Assembly (NCBI RefSeq): GCF_000518265.1
Contig: NZ_JADG01000004.1
Coordinates: forward strand, 682,001 to 746,000
Direction of reading: 5' to 3'
DNA length: 64,000 nucleotides
Source of the DNA: Actinomadura oligospora ATCC 43269
GTDB lineage: Bacteria > Actinomycetota > Actinomycetes > Streptosporangiales > Streptosporangiaceae
The position numbers and the translations under genes were made by a program. Below the pieces are notes generated by a model. That model searched no databases and was not told the origin of the DNA. It saw only the letters and a list, made by a program, of their open reading frames with translations. Positions 49,000 to 59,564 of the stretch are shown piece by piece. How positions within the stretch are numbered: the first letter of the stretch is position 1; every line of letters starts with the position of its first letter.

Positions 49000-49329
49000 G
49001 TGACCGAGCTGAACGCCGAGGACTCCAAGATCATCACGCTGGCCCGTTCCTCCCGGGCCCGCACCGGCGCCGCCGAGGGCGCCGCGGTGCGCGACGAGAC
49101 CGGCCGCACCTACGCCGCGACCAGCGTCGACCTGCCGTCGCTGAAACTGTCCGCGCTCCAGGTGGCCGTCGCCATGGCCGTGTCCAGCGGCGCGGAGGAC
49201 CTCGAGGCCGCCGCGCTCGTCACCACCGGCACCGCGTCGGACGCGGACGTCGCCGCCGTCCGGGAACTTGGCGCGAAGGCCCCCGTCCTCGTCGCCGCCC
49301 CCGACGGCACCCTCACCACGACCCTCTGA
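49000..49329 (+). CDS. cytidine-deaminase-like protein lacking catalytic residues
   Basis: This 109-residue protein has the cytidine deaminase fold pattern (DSKIITLARSSRARTGAAEGAAVRDETGRTYAATSVDLP). Where active enzymes have CAE (zinc ligand and catalytic Glu), this protein reads LSALQVAVAMAVSSG, with S-A-L. The second zinc motif PCxxC is absent; the corresponding part is DVAAVRELGAKAPVLVAAPDG. It should not bind the zinc or deaminate cytidine in the normal way. Homologues sit in the same position between ybeY/CNNM and era in other actinomycetes. GTG lies 7 nt after TAGGCT. Confidence 0.75.
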   Translation: MTELNAEDSKIITLARSSRARTGAAEGAAVRDETGRTYAATSVDLPSLKLSALQVAVAMAVSSGAEDLEAAALVTTGTASDADVAAVRELGAKAPVLVAAPDGTLTTTL

Positions 49330-49374
49330 CCGGCATCCCGCTGACCGGCGCGGCCCTCCGAGCGGGACCGTCCG

Positions 49375-50217
49375 TCAGGGGCGGGGCGTCGGCGTCTGCC
49401 GGGGCGTCGCGACCGGAGTCGGCGTCAGGACGACCCTCTGGTCCTTCGCGGCCTTCTCGTCCTTCGCGGCCTTCTCGTCGTGGTGCGCCTTCACCAGCCG
49501 GTGCAGCACCCGTGCCTCCATGATCCGCAGCTGGCGCTCGCCGCCGCCCGTGAACTCCCCCGGCGCGGCGAGCACCAGCAGGTCGTCGCCCTCCCGCGCG
49601 ATGACCAGGTCCAGCCCGTACCACCGCTCGCCGTCCGGATGCCCGTACCGGACGGCGAGCACGTCGTCCGGCCCGTCCGGATGCCCCAGGCGCCTGCGCT
49701 CGAGGCCCGCCCGGTCGAACCCGCGCCCGTCCCAGCCGGTGTTCCCGGACGCGCCGAAGTCGATCGCCGGGCAGGCCGCGATCGCCTCCCGCGCCGCGTC
49801 CACGCGCTTCGCGGCCTTCCCCGGCGGCAGCCGCAGCACGTGCTCCACGAGGCTCGCCGCCGGATCCACCCGGTAGAACGCCACATGCGCCTGCGGGACG
49901 TCCCGGTCCAGAGCGGACGACCTGCCGCTCGCGTCGTCCACCGTCCGCAGCAGCCGCGCGCACGCGGGGTCGGACGGCCGCATCCCCCGAAAGACCTCCT
50001 GGTCGTCGGCGGGCAGAAAGCCCTTCGGGACGTCCTCCTGGCGCAGCGCAGCCGCCGTCGTCAGCGCCGCCGGGGCCCTCAGGGCCGCCACGTCGGGGAT
50101 GACCGCCTGCCGCTCCAGGCCGCACCCGGACACCGACACGGCCGCCGCCGACACCGCCGAGACGGCCGCGGCGACCACGACGCGACGGCACAGCGAACAC
50201 GCCACCGAGCACGTCAT
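49375..50217 (-). CDS. lipoprotein of unknown function
   Basis: This 280-residue precursor has a long signal region and a good lipobox, VSVSGC (cysteine near residue 32). The extracytoplasmic domain (about 45-235) shows VPKGFLPADDQEVFRGMRPSDPACARLL, YGLDLVIAREGDDLLVLAA and conserved tryptophans. This recalls sensor-like domains of actinobacterial lipoproteins, but I cannot name a family. The tail has two DEKAAKDEKAAKD repeats and a Pro/Thr-rich end (PTPVATPRQTPTP). It is convergent with the cytidine-deaminase-like gene. Confidence 0.65.
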   Translation of the reverse strand: MTCSVACSLCRRVVVAAAVSAVSAAAVSVSGCGLERQAVIPDVAALRAPAALTTAAALRQEDVPKGFLPADDQEVFRGMRPSDPACARLLRTVDDASGRSSALDRDVPQAHVAFYRVDPAASLVEHVLRLPPGKAAKRVDAAREAIAACPAIDFGASGNTGWDGRGFDRAGLERRRLGHPDGPDDVLAVRYGHPDGERWYGLDLVIAREGDDLLVLAAPGEFTGGGERQLRIMEARVLHRLVKAHHDEKAAKDEKAAKDQRVVLTPTPVATPRQTPTPRP

Positions 50218-50325
50218 GGAATCCCCCCGAACCCCGCCCCGCGCCGCCGACCGCCCGGGACGACGTCACGCGCGGAGATCATGCCCCCGCGCCCTGGAGG
50301 TTTAACCCAGGGCGGTCAGGGCCGC

Positions 50326-51642
50326 TCAGGCGCCGTTCGCACCCTTCGAACCGCTCGCCCCGCTCGCGCCGTTCGATCCGGCCTTCTCGCGGTGGACCAG
50401 GACGGTCCCGATGCGGTTCCGGCGCCCCGCCCGCGACTCGGCCTTCAGCCGCAGCCCCGCCACCGTCGCCGTCGCGCCCTCGATCGGGACGCGCCCGAGC
50501 GCGAACGCCAGCAGCCCGCCGACCGTGTCCACGTCGTCCACGTCGATCTCGACGTCGAACAGCTCGGCCAGGTCCTCCACGGGCAGGCGCGCCGTGACCC
50601 GCGCGGTGTCGTCGTCCAGCCGGTCCACCGGCGGGATCTCCACGTCGTACTCGTCGGTGATCTCCCCGACGATCTCCTCGAGGATGTCCTCGATGGTGAC
50701 CAGCCCGGCGGTCCCGCCGTACTCGTCGATCACGATCGCGACGTGGATCCGCCGGGCCTGCATCTCACGCAGCAGCTCGTCCACCGGCTTGGAGTCCGGC
50801 ACGTACGTCGCGGTCCGCATGACCGACTCCACCGACATGCCGCCGCGCGCCGGGTTCTCGTGCGTGGCCCGGACGATGTCCTTCAGGTAGGCGATCCCGA
50901 CGACGTCGTCCTCGTTCTCCCCCACCACCGGGATCCGCGAGAACCCCGACCGCAGGGCCAGCGACATCGCCTGCCGCAACGACTTGTCGCTCTCGATGAA
51001 CACCATGTCGGTGCGCGGCACCATGACCTCGCGGACGAGCGTGTCGCCCAGCTCGAACACCGAGTGGATCATCTGCCGCTCGTCCGGCTCGATCAGGCTG
51101 CGCTGCTCGGCGAGGTCGACCAGGTCGCGCAGCTCCGCCTCGGTCGCGAACGGACCCTCGCGGAACCCCTTGCCGGGCGTCAGCGCGTTGCCCAGCAGGA
51201 TCAGCAGCCGCGGCAGCGGCCCGAACACGCGCGCCACCGGCGGGATCACCGTCGCGCCCGCCAGCGCGAACCGTTCCGCGTGCTGGAGGCCGAGGGTGCG
51301 CGGGCCGACGCCGACCACCACGAAGCTCACGAGGATCATCGCGACGGCGGCGGTGACGTAGGCCTGCCAGGTCTCGCCCATCCAGGAGACGCACAGGTCC
51401 GCCACGATCACGGTCGCGACCAGCTCGCAGCCGATCCGCAGCAGCAGCACCATGTTCACGTACGGCGCCGGATCGGCCACGATCTCGGCCAGCTTCGCCG
51501 CGCCCCGGCGGCCCGCCGCGGCCAGCTCGCCGACCCGGTGCCGGGAGATCCGGGCGAGCGCCGCCTCGGCGCCCGCCAGCAGCCCCGCCACGATCACCAG
51601 GGCGGCCGCCAGCCCCAGCAGCCACCCCTGCCCTGCCGTCAT
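50326..51642 (-). CDS. CNNM/CorC-type transporter-associated membrane protein with CBS domains
   Basis: This 438-residue protein has an N-terminal DUF21 membrane domain (about residues 5-190, three to four helices). Two CBS domains follow ([44 protein letters not shown] and the second to about 335, with [28 protein letters not shown]). A C-terminal CorC_HlyC domain is last. Homologues are linked to magnesium export, and annotation as hemolysin is historical. Its ATG overlaps the ybeY stop (ATGA). The last 20 residues are a Gly/Ser/Ala repeat-like tail ([15 protein letters not shown]). Confidence 0.9.
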   Translation of the reverse strand: MTAGQGWLLGLAAALVIVAGLLAGAEAALARISRHRVGELAAAGRRGAAKLAEIVADPAPYVNMVLLLRIGCELVATVIVADLCVSWMGETWQAYVTAAVAMILVSFVVVGVGPRTLGLQHAERFALAGATVIPPVARVFGPLPRLLILLGNALTPGKGFREGPFATEAELRDLVDLAEQRSLIEPDERQMIHSVFELGDTLVREVMVPRTDMVFIESDKSLRQAMSLALRSGFSRIPVVGENEDDVVGIAYLKDIVRATHENPARGGMSVESVMRTATYVPDSKPVDELLREMQARRIHVAIVIDEYGGTAGLVTIEDILEEIVGEITDEYDVEIPPVDRLDDDTARVTARLPVEDLAELFDVEIDVDDVDTVGGLLAFALGRVPIEGATATVAGLRLKAESRAGRRNRIGTVLVHREKAGSNGASGASGSKGANGA

Positions 51643-52118
51643 CGCGAGGAGTTCTTCTCCCGCCAGGACCCGAGCAGCTCGTCCTGGAGCCCGAACATCT
51701 CCTTGTGCTCCTCGGGCTCGGCGTGGTCGTACCCGAGCAGGTGCAGGATGCCGTGCGTGGTCAGCAGCTCCAGCTCGGCCTCCGTCGAGTGCCCCGCCTG
51801 CTTCGCCTGGCGCTCGGCCACCGTCGGGCAGAGCACCACGTCACCGAGCAGGCCCGGGTCGAGCTCGCCGTCGTCGCCCGCCCCGCCGTCCAGCGAGCCG
51901 GGCCGCAGCTCGTCCATCGGGAAGGACAGCACGTCCGTCGGGCCCGGCTCGTCCATCCACTTGACGTGCAGCTCGGTCATCGCCTCCTCGTCGACGAGGA
52001 GGACCGACAGCTCCGCCAGCGGATGCACCCGCATCCCGTCCAGCACGTGCCTGGCCAGGTCGGCGATGGCGCGCTCGTCCACGGGCACGCCGGACTCGTT
52101 CAGTACCTCGATGCTCAC
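51639..52118 (-). CDS. ybeY: endoribonuclease YbeY
   Basis: This 159-residue zinc-dependent RNase functions in rRNA maturation and ribosome quality control. The zinc motif is [17 protein letters not shown] (three His, about residues 124-140), and the family motif DVLSFPMDE is present. It lies between phoH (5 bp upstream) and the CNNM gene (4-bp overlap), the usual order. Confidence 0.96.
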   Translation of the reverse strand: MSIEVLNESGVPVDERAIADLARHVLDGMRVHPLAELSVLLVDEEAMTELHVKWMDEPGPTDVLSFPMDELRPGSLDGGAGDDGELDPGLLGDVVLCPTVAERQAKQAGHSTEAELELLTTHGILHLLGYDHAEPEEHKEMFGLQDELLGSWREKNSSR

Positions 52119-52123
52119 TTCGC

Positions 52124-53182
<1,059 letters not shown>

Positions 53183-53367
53183 CAGCCGGGCCTCGCGGCC
53201 TCTCGGACCTGCCTTCTCGTCGCCACGGATATCACGCGGCCGTCGTTGCGGCGGCCACGTCTCCATGGTACCGACCGGCGCACGGCGCGGCCTCTCCATT
53301 TGATCCCGGACCGTCCGGCTTCGTCCGGGCCCGCGTCCGGTCGGCCCGCCGAGGAGGTGCCCCGGCT

Positions 53368-53724
53368 CTATCCGGGAGGCCACTCGAATCCGCGGCCCCC
53401 GAGCACGTGGGCGTGGACGTGGAAGACGGTCTGCCCCGCGTGCGGGCCGGTGTTGAACACGACCCGGTAGCCCGTCCCGTCGACCCCGTCCTCGGCGGCG
53501 ACCTCGGCGGCGAGGGTGACCACGTCGGCGAGCAGGGCCGGGGACGCCGCGGCGAGCTCGGCCGCGGTCGGGTGGTGCTCCTTCGGGATCACCAGGACGT
53601 GCGTGGGGGCCTGCGGATTGATGTCCCGGAAGGCCAGCGCCGTGCCGGTCTCCCGGACGACCGTCGCCGGGACCTCCTTGGCGACGATCTTGCAGAACAG
53701 GCAGTCGGCCGTGTTCGCGTCCAT
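53368..53724 (-). CDS. HIT-family (histidine triad) nucleotide-binding protein
   Basis: This 118-residue HIT protein opens with a zinc-binding-type CLFCKIVAKEVPATVV. It has FRDINPQAPTHVLVIPKEH and the active-site triad in GQTVFHVHAHVLGG. Members hydrolyse nucleoside phosphoramidates or aminoacyl-AMP. It lies upstream of phoH on the same strand, as in other actinomycetes. Confidence 0.95.
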   Translation of the reverse strand: MDANTADCLFCKIVAKEVPATVVRETGTALAFRDINPQAPTHVLVIPKEHHPTAAELAAASPALLADVVTLAAEVAAEDGVDGTGYRVVFNTGPHAGQTVFHVHAHVLGGRGFEWPPG

Positions 53725-54115
53725 GCGTCCTCTTCCCGTGTCCGCCGCGTGCGGTCTGTCCCGCGTCTCGGGAGACGGCGTGATCCCCGTCTCAGGAGAC
53801 CGCGTCCGCATCCTAGCGAGCCGTGATCCGGAGCGTCCGACCCGCGCCGCCGGACGACTTTCCCGGCCCCGACCTGCGGTGCCGACAGAGACCGTGACCA
53901 ACGCCATCCGCAGCGGGTAAGGTCCTTGATCGACCCTCGGTGGAACCTTCGGTGGAACGGCGCATTCCGGCGTTCCTCTGGATTAGGGTTTCAAGTCAGG
54001 CGTTCCCCCCGGCCCGGTGCTCCGAGCCACGCCTGGACCGGTCGGGTGCGCCTGTCACGGCCCGCCCCCGCGACCGCCCGAAACGGGGGGTGGGGGACGG
54101 CAAAGGCGGCGGATA
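53725..54115. promoter_or_regulatory. divergent region between HIT and sigma-factor genes
   Basis: These 391 bp hold two 12-bp palindromes, GTCTC-GG-GAGAC (53765-53776) and GTCTC-AG-GAGAC (53789-53800), spaced 24 bp apart near the HIT gene. A direct repeat CGGTGGAAC occurs twice near 53938-53960. A TAGGGT hexamer lies at about 53985, which could start a leader of about 120 nt for the sigma gene. The exact promoters are not clear. Confidence 0.4.
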
Positions 54116-54724
54116 GTGACCGAGGCACAGCAGAAGATGCCCTTTCGTAAACCGGACGACGAGGGTGCGCGTCCCACAGACGTGACCGAGACCCTCGTGG
54201 CCAGGGGAACGGCGGGGGCAGTCGCCGTCGCCTGGGACGCCGACCAGGCGGTGACCGCGCTCTACAGCGCCAACTACCGCTCCCTGGTGAGGCTCGCCGC
54301 CATGCTCGTCCGGGACGCGGGAACGGCCGAGGAGGTCGTCCAGGACGCGTTCGTCGCGATGCACGGCGGCTGGCGCCGGCTCCGCGACCCGGACAAGGCG
54401 CTGTCGTACCTGCGGCAGGCGGTGGTCAACCGGTCGCGCTCGGTGCTGCGGCACCGCGCGGTGGTGGAGAAGTACGCCCCCAAGGGGCTGCCCGACGCAC
54501 CCAGCGCGGAGGCCGGGGCCATCGGCGAGCTGGAGCGCTCGGCGGTGGTGGACGCGCTGCACCGGCTGCCCGCGCGGCAGCGCGAGGCCCTGGTGCTGCG
54601 CTACTACGCCGATTTGTCCGAAGCGGAGATCGCCGCGACGATGGGCATCTCGAAGGGTGCCGTGAAGAGTCACACGGCGCGCGGGATGTCCGCGATGCGC
54701 AACGTTCTGGAGCAGTTCTCATGA
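54116..54724 (+). CDS. SigE-family (ECF-like) RNA polymerase sigma factor
   Basis: This protein of about 202 residues has sigma region 2 (LYSANYRSLVRLAAMLVRDAGTAEEVVQDAFVAMHGGWRRLRDPDKALSYLRQAVVNRSRS). Sigma region 4 (LPARQREALVLRYYADLSEAEIAATMGISKGAVKSHTARGMSAMR) carries the helix-turn-helix. It belongs to the actinobacterial SigE-like group, whose members often lack a classical zinc anti-sigma factor. GTG at 54116 gives a 40-residue N-terminal extension; ATG at codon 8 is another option. The stop overlaps the next gene by ATGA. Confidence 0.9.
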   Translation: MTEAQQKMPFRKPDDEGARPTDVTETLVARGTAGAVAVAWDADQAVTALYSANYRSLVRLAAMLVRDAGTAEEVVQDAFVAMHGGWRRLRDPDKALSYLRQAVVNRSRSVLRHRAVVEKYAPKGLPDAPSAEAGAIGELERSAVVDALHRLPARQREALVLRYYADLSEAEIAATMGISKGAVKSHTARGMSAMRNVLEQFS

Positions 54725-55404
54725 CCACGGGCCCCCACGACGAGCACGGCGAGCTCCTGCGCCGTGCCCTGCACGCGGAGGCGGAGCGGGTCACCCCCTC
54801 GGCGGACGGGCTGGAGCGCATCCGCGCCCTCGTCGCCGAGCGGGAGCGGCGCCGGTTTCCCGGCCGGGCCGGCTGGGACTGGTTCACCGCCAACTGGACG
54901 CGTCCGGTCCTGGCGGTGGGCGCGGCCGTGGCCATCGCGGGCCTCGGGGTCTCGGCGCCCCAGACGTTCGACCTGATCCAGTCGCCCATGGGCAACGACA
55001 ACCCGTTCTCCAAGGGCCACCACGGCACCCAGGGCGGCACGGGCGCGGGCTCGATCGACTCCTCCACGCCGTCGCAGGGCCCGACCACGCCGGGGCACGA
55101 CCCGTCCGGGACGACGCGTCCGCCCTCCTCCGAGGGGCCGGTGTCGTCCACGGTGTCGCCGACCTGCCCGCCGACCGCGGGGACGCCTCGTTCGGGCGCG
55201 TCCTCCCGCGCGACGGCCCGGAACTCGGAGTTCGGGAAGTCCGCGGTGCCCACCTGCCCGACGCGCACCCCGACGCCGAGCGGCTCGCCCACGCCCACGC
55301 CACCGAGCACGCCGACGGCCAACCCGACCGACACCGCTCCCCCGGCGCCCACGACCTCACCCGAGACGAACGTCAGTGAGGCCCCCGCCGCCACCGGCGG
55401 CTGA
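54721..55404 (+). CDS. single-pass membrane protein coupled to the sigma factor
   Basis: This 227-residue protein has a cytoplasmic N-terminus (EHGELLRRALHAEAERVTPSADGLERIRALVAERERRR), one membrane segment (RPVLAVGAAVAIAGLGVS, about residues 61-78) and an external region very rich in Pro, Thr and Ser, with two cysteines (PTCPP, PTCPT). Start codon overlap with the sigma gene indicates coupled synthesis. Position and topology suggest an anti-sigma or sigma-regulating role, but no zinc anti-sigma motif is present. Its last codons lie in a 21-bp repeat array. Confidence 0.7.
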   Translation: MTTGPHDEHGELLRRALHAEAERVTPSADGLERIRALVAERERRRFPGRAGWDWFTANWTRPVLAVGAAVAIAGLGVSAPQTFDLIQSPMGNDNPFSKGHHGTQGGTGAGSIDSSTPSQGPTTPGHDPSGTTRPPSSEGPVSSTVSPTCPPTAGTPRSGASSRATARNSEFGKSAVPTCPTRTPTPSGSPTPTPPSTPTANPTDTAPPAPTTSPETNVSEAPAATGG

Positions 55405-55515
55405 GCGCGAACACGAGTGGCTCAGGAACGGACACGAGTGGCTCACGGGCGGACACCGGCGGCTGAGACGTGAGAACGAAGGGCTGAGCGCGACACCGGC
55501 GGCCGACGCGGGCGA
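55391..55515. repeat. degenerate 21-bp tandem repeat, about 6 copies
   Basis: Units resemble CACGAGTGGCTCACGGGCGGA, and the two best copies (55412-55432 and 55433-55453) differ at few positions. The array begins inside the last codons of the membrane-protein gene and fills the convergent gap up to rsmE. It does not resemble the 21-bp array at 20345. Confidence 0.75.
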
Positions 55516-55523
55516 CCCGGCGG

Positions 55524-56255
55524 CTACCAGCGGCCGGTGGCGGCCAGCAGGACGGCGGCGGCGGCGACGCCCGCCGTGGACGTGCGCAGGACGGTCGGGC
55601 CGAGCAGCGTCGGGCGGCCCCCGGCCGCTCCGAGGCGTTCGACCTCGTCCTCGCTGAGGCCGCCCTCGGGGCCGACCACGATGACGATCTCGCCGCCCGC
55701 CGGGGGCGCGAGCGCGGTGAGCGGCTCGGCGGCCTCCTCGTGCAGCAGGACGGCCGCGGACGCGGCGGCGACGCGCTTCTCCACGTCGGCCGTGGACGCC
55801 AGCTCCGACACGACCGGGAAGTGGGCGCGGCGGGCCTGCTTGGCGGCCTCCCGCGCGGTGGCGCGCCAGCGGCCGAGGGACTTCTCGCGGCGCTCGGGCC
55901 GCCACTGCGTGATGCAGCGCGCGGCGGCCCACGGGACGATCTCGTCCACGCCGACCTCGGTCATGGTCTCGACGGCCAGCTCGCCCCGGTCGCCCTTCGG
56001 CAGCGCCTGGACGACCACCAGGCGCGGGCTCGGCGCGGGCACCCGCCGCCGGGACACCACGTCCAGGGTGAGGGACGCCTTGTCGGCGGCGGCCACGACG
56101 CACTCGGCGACCAGGCCCGCGCCGTCGGTGAGGTCGACGCGCTCGCCCGCCCGCAGCCGCCGGACGGCCGCCGCGTGCCGCCCCTCGGGGCCGTCCAGCA
56201 GGACGCGCTCGCCCGTGAGGCGGCCCGGCTCGGCGAGGAACACCGGCGCGCTCAC
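55524..56255 (-). CDS. rsmE: 16S rRNA (uracil1498-N3)-methyltransferase
   Basis: This 243-residue SPOUT-class methyltransferase has an N-terminal PUA-like part (FLAEPGRLTGERVLLDGPEGRHAAAVRRLRAGERVDLTDG). The knot domain has ALPKGDRGELAVETMTEVGVDEIVPW, IVVGPEGGLSEDEVE (SAM site) and the C-terminal LLGPTVLRTSTAGVAA. GTG at 56255 is closest to conserved sequence. It follows dnaJ (76 bp), the order seen in many Gram-positive hrcA-dnaJ clusters. Confidence 0.95.
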   Translation of the reverse strand: MSAPVFLAEPGRLTGERVLLDGPEGRHAAAVRRLRAGERVDLTDGAGLVAECVVAAADKASLTLDVVSRRRVPAPSPRLVVVQALPKGDRGELAVETMTEVGVDEIVPWAAARCITQWRPERREKSLGRWRATAREAAKQARRAHFPVVSELASTADVEKRVAAASAAVLLHEEAAEPLTALAPPAGGEIVIVVGPEGGLSEDEVERLGAAGGRPTLLGPTVLRTSTAGVAAAAVLLAATGRW

Positions 56256-56331
56256 CGGCCGCCCCCCGCGCTCGCGCAAGGGGCGGACGGCCGCCCGGAG
56301 GCCGCCGTCCGCGCCGTTCGCATGACCCTCA

Positions 56332-57468
56332 TCAGTGCTGGTTGAAGACGTCCCGCAGGCGGGAGAAGACGCCGCGCTGCCCCGGCGCGAACTTGCCGGG
56401 CGGGCGCTCCTCGTCGCGCAGCTGGGAGAGCTTGCGCAGCAGGGCCTCCTGCTCCTCGTCCAGCTTCGTCGGGGTCTCGACGTTGACGTGGATGTGCAGG
56501 TCGCCGCGGCCGGACTCGTTCAGGTGGCGGACGCCGCGGCCGAACAGCCGGATCACCTCGCCGGACTGCGTGCCCGGCTTGATGTCGATCTCCTCCGCGC
56601 CGTCCAGCGTCTCGATCGTGACGCTGGTGCCGAGCGCGGCGGCGGTCATCGGGATGCCGACCGTGCAGTGCAGGTCGTCGCCCTCGCGCTCGAAGATCGG
56701 GTGCGGCTTCTCGACGATCTCCAGGAACAGGTCGCCGGGCGGGCCGCCGCCGGGGCCGACCTCGCCCTCGCCCGCGAGCTGGATGTGGATGCCGTTCTCC
56801 ACGCCCGCCGGGATCTTGACCTTGACGGTGCGCCGGGTGCGGACCCGGCCGTCGCCGGAGCACTCCGGGCAGGGGTTGCGGATCACCGAGCCGAAGCCGC
56901 CGCACTGCGGGCACGGCCGGGACGTCATGACCTGGCCGAGGAAGGACCGCTGCACCTGCTGCACCTCGCCCCGCCCCTGGCACATGTCGCAGGTCTCGGG
57001 GTGGGAGCCGGGCGCGGAGCCCTCGCCGTGGCAGGTGTCGCAGACCACGGCGGTGTCGATGGACAGCTCGCGCGTGGTGCCGAACGCCGTCTCGTTCAGG
57101 TCGAGCTCGACCCGGAGCGTGGCGTTGCGGCCGCGCCGGGCCCGCGAACGGGGGCCGCGCGCGGACGCGGTGCCGAAGAAGGCGTCCATGATGTCGCTGA
57201 ACGGGAAGCCCGCGCCGAAGCCACCGGCCCCCGCGCCCGCGCCGCCGCCCGGGGCGAACGGGTCCGCCCCGAGGTCGTACATCTCGCGCTTCTTGGGGTC
57301 GGAGAGCACCTCGTAGGCCTGGGTGATCTCCTTGAACTTCTCCTGCGTCTCCGGATCGGGGTTGACGTCGGGGTGCAGCTCGCGCGCGAGCCTCCGGTAC
57401 GCCTTCTTGATCTCGTCCGGACCGGCGTCGCGGCGGACGCCGAGGGTCGCGTAGTAGTCGTTGGCCAC
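56332..57468 (-). CDS. dnaJ: chaperone DnaJ
   Basis: This 378-residue type I DnaJ has a J domain with HPD ([22 protein letters not shown], about residues 28-49) and a Gly/Phe region ([17 protein letters not shown]). Four zinc repeats follow ([32 protein letters not shown], about 137-210) and then the C-terminal substrate domains. It stimulates DnaK. It starts directly after the hrcA stop codon. As the copy beside hrcA it corresponds to the second DnaJ of actinomycetes; the dnaK operon is elsewhere. Confidence 0.97.
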   Translation of the reverse strand: MANDYYATLGVRRDAGPDEIKKAYRRLARELHPDVNPDPETQEKFKEITQAYEVLSDPKKREMYDLGADPFAPGGGAGAGAGGFGAGFPFSDIMDAFFGTASARGPRSRARRGRNATLRVELDLNETAFGTTRELSIDTAVVCDTCHGEGSAPGSHPETCDMCQGRGEVQQVQRSFLGQVMTSRPCPQCGGFGSVIRNPCPECSGDGRVRTRRTVKVKIPAGVENGIHIQLAGEGEVGPGGGPPGDLFLEIVEKPHPIFEREGDDLHCTVGIPMTAAALGTSVTIETLDGAEEIDIKPGTQSGEVIRLFGRGVRHLNESGRGDLHIHVNVETPTKLDEEQEALLRKLSQLRDEERPPGKFAPGQRGVFSRLRDVFNQH

Positions 57469-58482
57469 CTACGACCCCGCCAGGATCTGTCCGACGTAGC
57501 GTGCCACTGCCCGTACCGCTCCCATCGTGCCGGGGTAGTCCATCCGTGTAGGCCCGAGTACACCGAGGCGGGCCAGAGTGAGGTCGCCGACGCCGTATCC
57601 GGCGGCGACCACGGAGGTCGAACGGAGCCCCTCGTCGGGGTTCTCCATGCCGATCCGAACCGTAACAGTAGAGGAGTCGGCGGACTCCCCGAGCAGCCGC
57701 ATCAGCACGACCTGCTCCTCCAGCGCCTCCAGGACGTCCCGGAAGGTGCGTGAGAAGTCGACGGACGCGAGGTTGGCGGCGCCGGCGAAGACGACCTTCT
57801 CCTCGTGCTTCTCGACCAGGGTCTCCAGGAGGACCGACAGCACCGCCGCGGCGGCGGGACGCTCCTCCGGAGAGACCTTCTCGGGCAGATCGGAGACCGC
57901 GCCCGGGACGTCGCCGAAGGCCAGGCCGGACAGGCACGTGTTCAGCAGCGCCCGCAGGTGCGCGACCGACTCCTCCGACAGCTCGTGGAAGGTCTCGATC
58001 ACCCGCTGCTCGACCCGTCCGGTGTCGGTGATCAGGACGAGCAGCACCCGCCCGGTCGCGACCGGGACGAGCTCCACGTGCCGGACGTAGGAGCGGGTCA
58101 GCGACGGGTACTGGACCACGGCGACCTGCCGGGTGAGCTGGGCGAGCAGCCGGACGGTGCGGCCGACCACGTCGTCCAGGTCGTAGGCGCCGGTCAGGAA
58201 CGTCTCGATGGCCCGCTTCTCCGCCTTGGAGAGGGGCTTGATCGTGGACAGCCGGTCGACGAACAGCCGGTACCCTTTGTCGGTGGGGATGCGCCCGGCG
58301 CTCGTGTGCGGCTGCTGGATGTAGCCCTGTTCCTCCAGGACGGCCATGTCGTTGCGTATGGTCGCGGGCGACACACCGAGGTTGTGCCGGTCCACCAAGG
58401 CCTTGGAGCCGACCGGCTCGTTGGTGGAGACATAGTCCTCGACTATGGCGCGCAGGACCGCGAGTTTCCGGTCGTCGAGCAC
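57469..58482 (-). CDS. hrcA: heat-inducible transcription repressor HrcA
   Basis: This 337-residue repressor has an N-terminal winged helix ([41 protein letters not shown]) and a GAF-like dimerisation domain. It binds CIRCE operators and needs GroEL to fold. The GTG start is preceded by GGGGAGG. A CIRCE-like palindrome 27 bp upstream indicates autoregulation of hrcA-dnaJ. Confidence 0.97.
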   Translation of the reverse strand: MLDDRKLAVLRAIVEDYVSTNEPVGSKALVDRHNLGVSPATIRNDMAVLEEQGYIQQPHTSAGRIPTDKGYRLFVDRLSTIKPLSKAEKRAIETFLTGAYDLDDVVGRTVRLLAQLTRQVAVVQYPSLTRSYVRHVELVPVATGRVLLVLITDTGRVEQRVIETFHELSEESVAHLRALLNTCLSGLAFGDVPGAVSDLPEKVSPEERPAAAAVLSVLLETLVEKHEEKVVFAGAANLASVDFSRTFRDVLEALEEQVVLMRLLGESADSSTVTVRIGMENPDEGLRSTSVVAAGYGVGDLTLARLGVLGPTRMDYPGTMGAVRAVARYVGQILAGS

Positions 58483-58508
58483 GTCGTCACCTCCCCTGCC
58501 CCCGTTAC

Positions 58509-58533
58509 TGGCACTCCATACTTCCGAGTGCCA
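58509..58533 (-). promoter_or_regulatory. CIRCE-like HrcA operator
   Basis: TGGCACTC-N9-GAGTGCCA is a perfect 8-bp inverted repeat with the 9-bp spacer of CIRCE (consensus TTAGCACTC-N9-GAGTGCTAA). It lies between hrcA and the divergent DUF3097 gene, so HrcA could affect both. Confidence 0.85.
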
Positions 58534-58622
58534 AGTGTACGGCCCTGGGGGGACATCCCGGATCCGCCCGAAGCATGGTTCGGCCTGTGAGCCGTCCTGG
58601 CGAGTCGTTATTGTCGTGCCCC

Positions 58623-59441
58623 GTGCGGAGCAAGGACTACGGTGACGACGTTCTGGCGGGCGACTGGCGGCGGCCCCTGAAGGGCACGATCCCGGATGTC
58701 CCGGCCGAAACCGGCCTGGTGGCCGAGGACCCGGCCAGCGGGTTCTGCGGCGCGGTCGTCGGCTGCGACAAGTTCGGCGTGACGCTGGAGGACCGGCACG
58801 GCAGGCGAAGGATCTTCCCGCTGGCCAAGGCGGGCTTCCTGATCGACGGGAAGCCGGTGACGCTCGTCCGGCCGGGGCCGTCCGCGCCGTCCGGGCCGCT
58901 GCGCTCGGCGTCCGGGTCGGTGGCGGTGCCGGGGGTGCGGGCGCAGGTCGCCAAGGAGTCGCGGATCTACGTCGAGGGCGCCCACGACGCCGAGCTGGTC
59001 GAGAAGATCTGGGGCCACGACCTGCGGGTCGAGGGCGTCGTCGTGGAGTTCCTGGAGGGCGTGGACGATCTTCCCGCGATCGTCGAGGAGTTCGGGCCCG
59101 AGGAGGGCCGGAGGCTGGGCGTCCTGGTCGACCACCTGGTCGACGGCTCGAAGGAGAGCCGGATCGCCGCGCAGGTCACGTCCCCGTACGTGCTGATCAC
59201 CGGCCACCCGTTCATCGACATCTGGGAGGCGGTCAAGCCGTCCGCGGTCGGCATCCGCGCCTGGCCCCGCGTCCCGCGCGGCGTCTCCTGGAAGGAGGGC
59301 GTCCTGGACGCGCTGGGCTGGCGGATGGAGACCGGCGAGGCGTGGAGGCGCATCCTCGGCCGGGTGAACACCTACGCCGACCTCGAGCCCGAGCTGCTGG
59401 GACGGGTCGAGGAGCTCATCGACTTCGTGACCGTCCCGTGA
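58623..59441 (+). CDS. DUF3097-family protein
   Basis: This 272-residue actinobacterial protein begins with [18 protein letters not shown]. It has a central region with [41 protein letters not shown], recalling a Toprim-like nucleic-acid enzyme fold, and [15 protein letters not shown]3097 proteins have no established function. GTG at 58623 is preferred because conserved sequence starts there and TATTGT lies 8 nt upstream. It is divergent from hrcA, a conserved arrangement in actinomycetes. Confidence 0.8.
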   Translation: MRSKDYGDDVLAGDWRRPLKGTIPDVPAETGLVAEDPASGFCGAVVGCDKFGVTLEDRHGRRRIFPLAKAGFLIDGKPVTLVRPGPSAPSGPLRSASGSVAVPGVRAQVAKESRIYVEGAHDAELVEKIWGHDLRVEGVVVEFLEGVDDLPAIVEEFGPEEGRRLGVLVDHLVDGSKESRIAAQVTSPYVLITGHPFIDIWEAVKPSAVGIRAWPRVPRGVSWKEGVLDALGWRMETGEAWRRILGRVNTYADLEPELLGRVEELIDFVTVP

Positions 59442-59564
59442 CTCTCAGTAACTTTATCCTTACTTTCCGCAGCTATCCCTGATCTGGCGGAATATCGGAC
59501 AGCGACCGGCCTGTTACCCGTTGCGAGAGACGTGCTCGTGTTCTCACGCCAAAGGGGGGCCGAA

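Noticed and set aside
45917..49003. A 1028-codon plus-strand frame antisense to the MMPL and AfsR-type genes
   Set aside because: It is rich in Arg, Gln, Gly and Val without any domain, which is typical of antisense frames. The opposite strand encodes clear conserved proteins.
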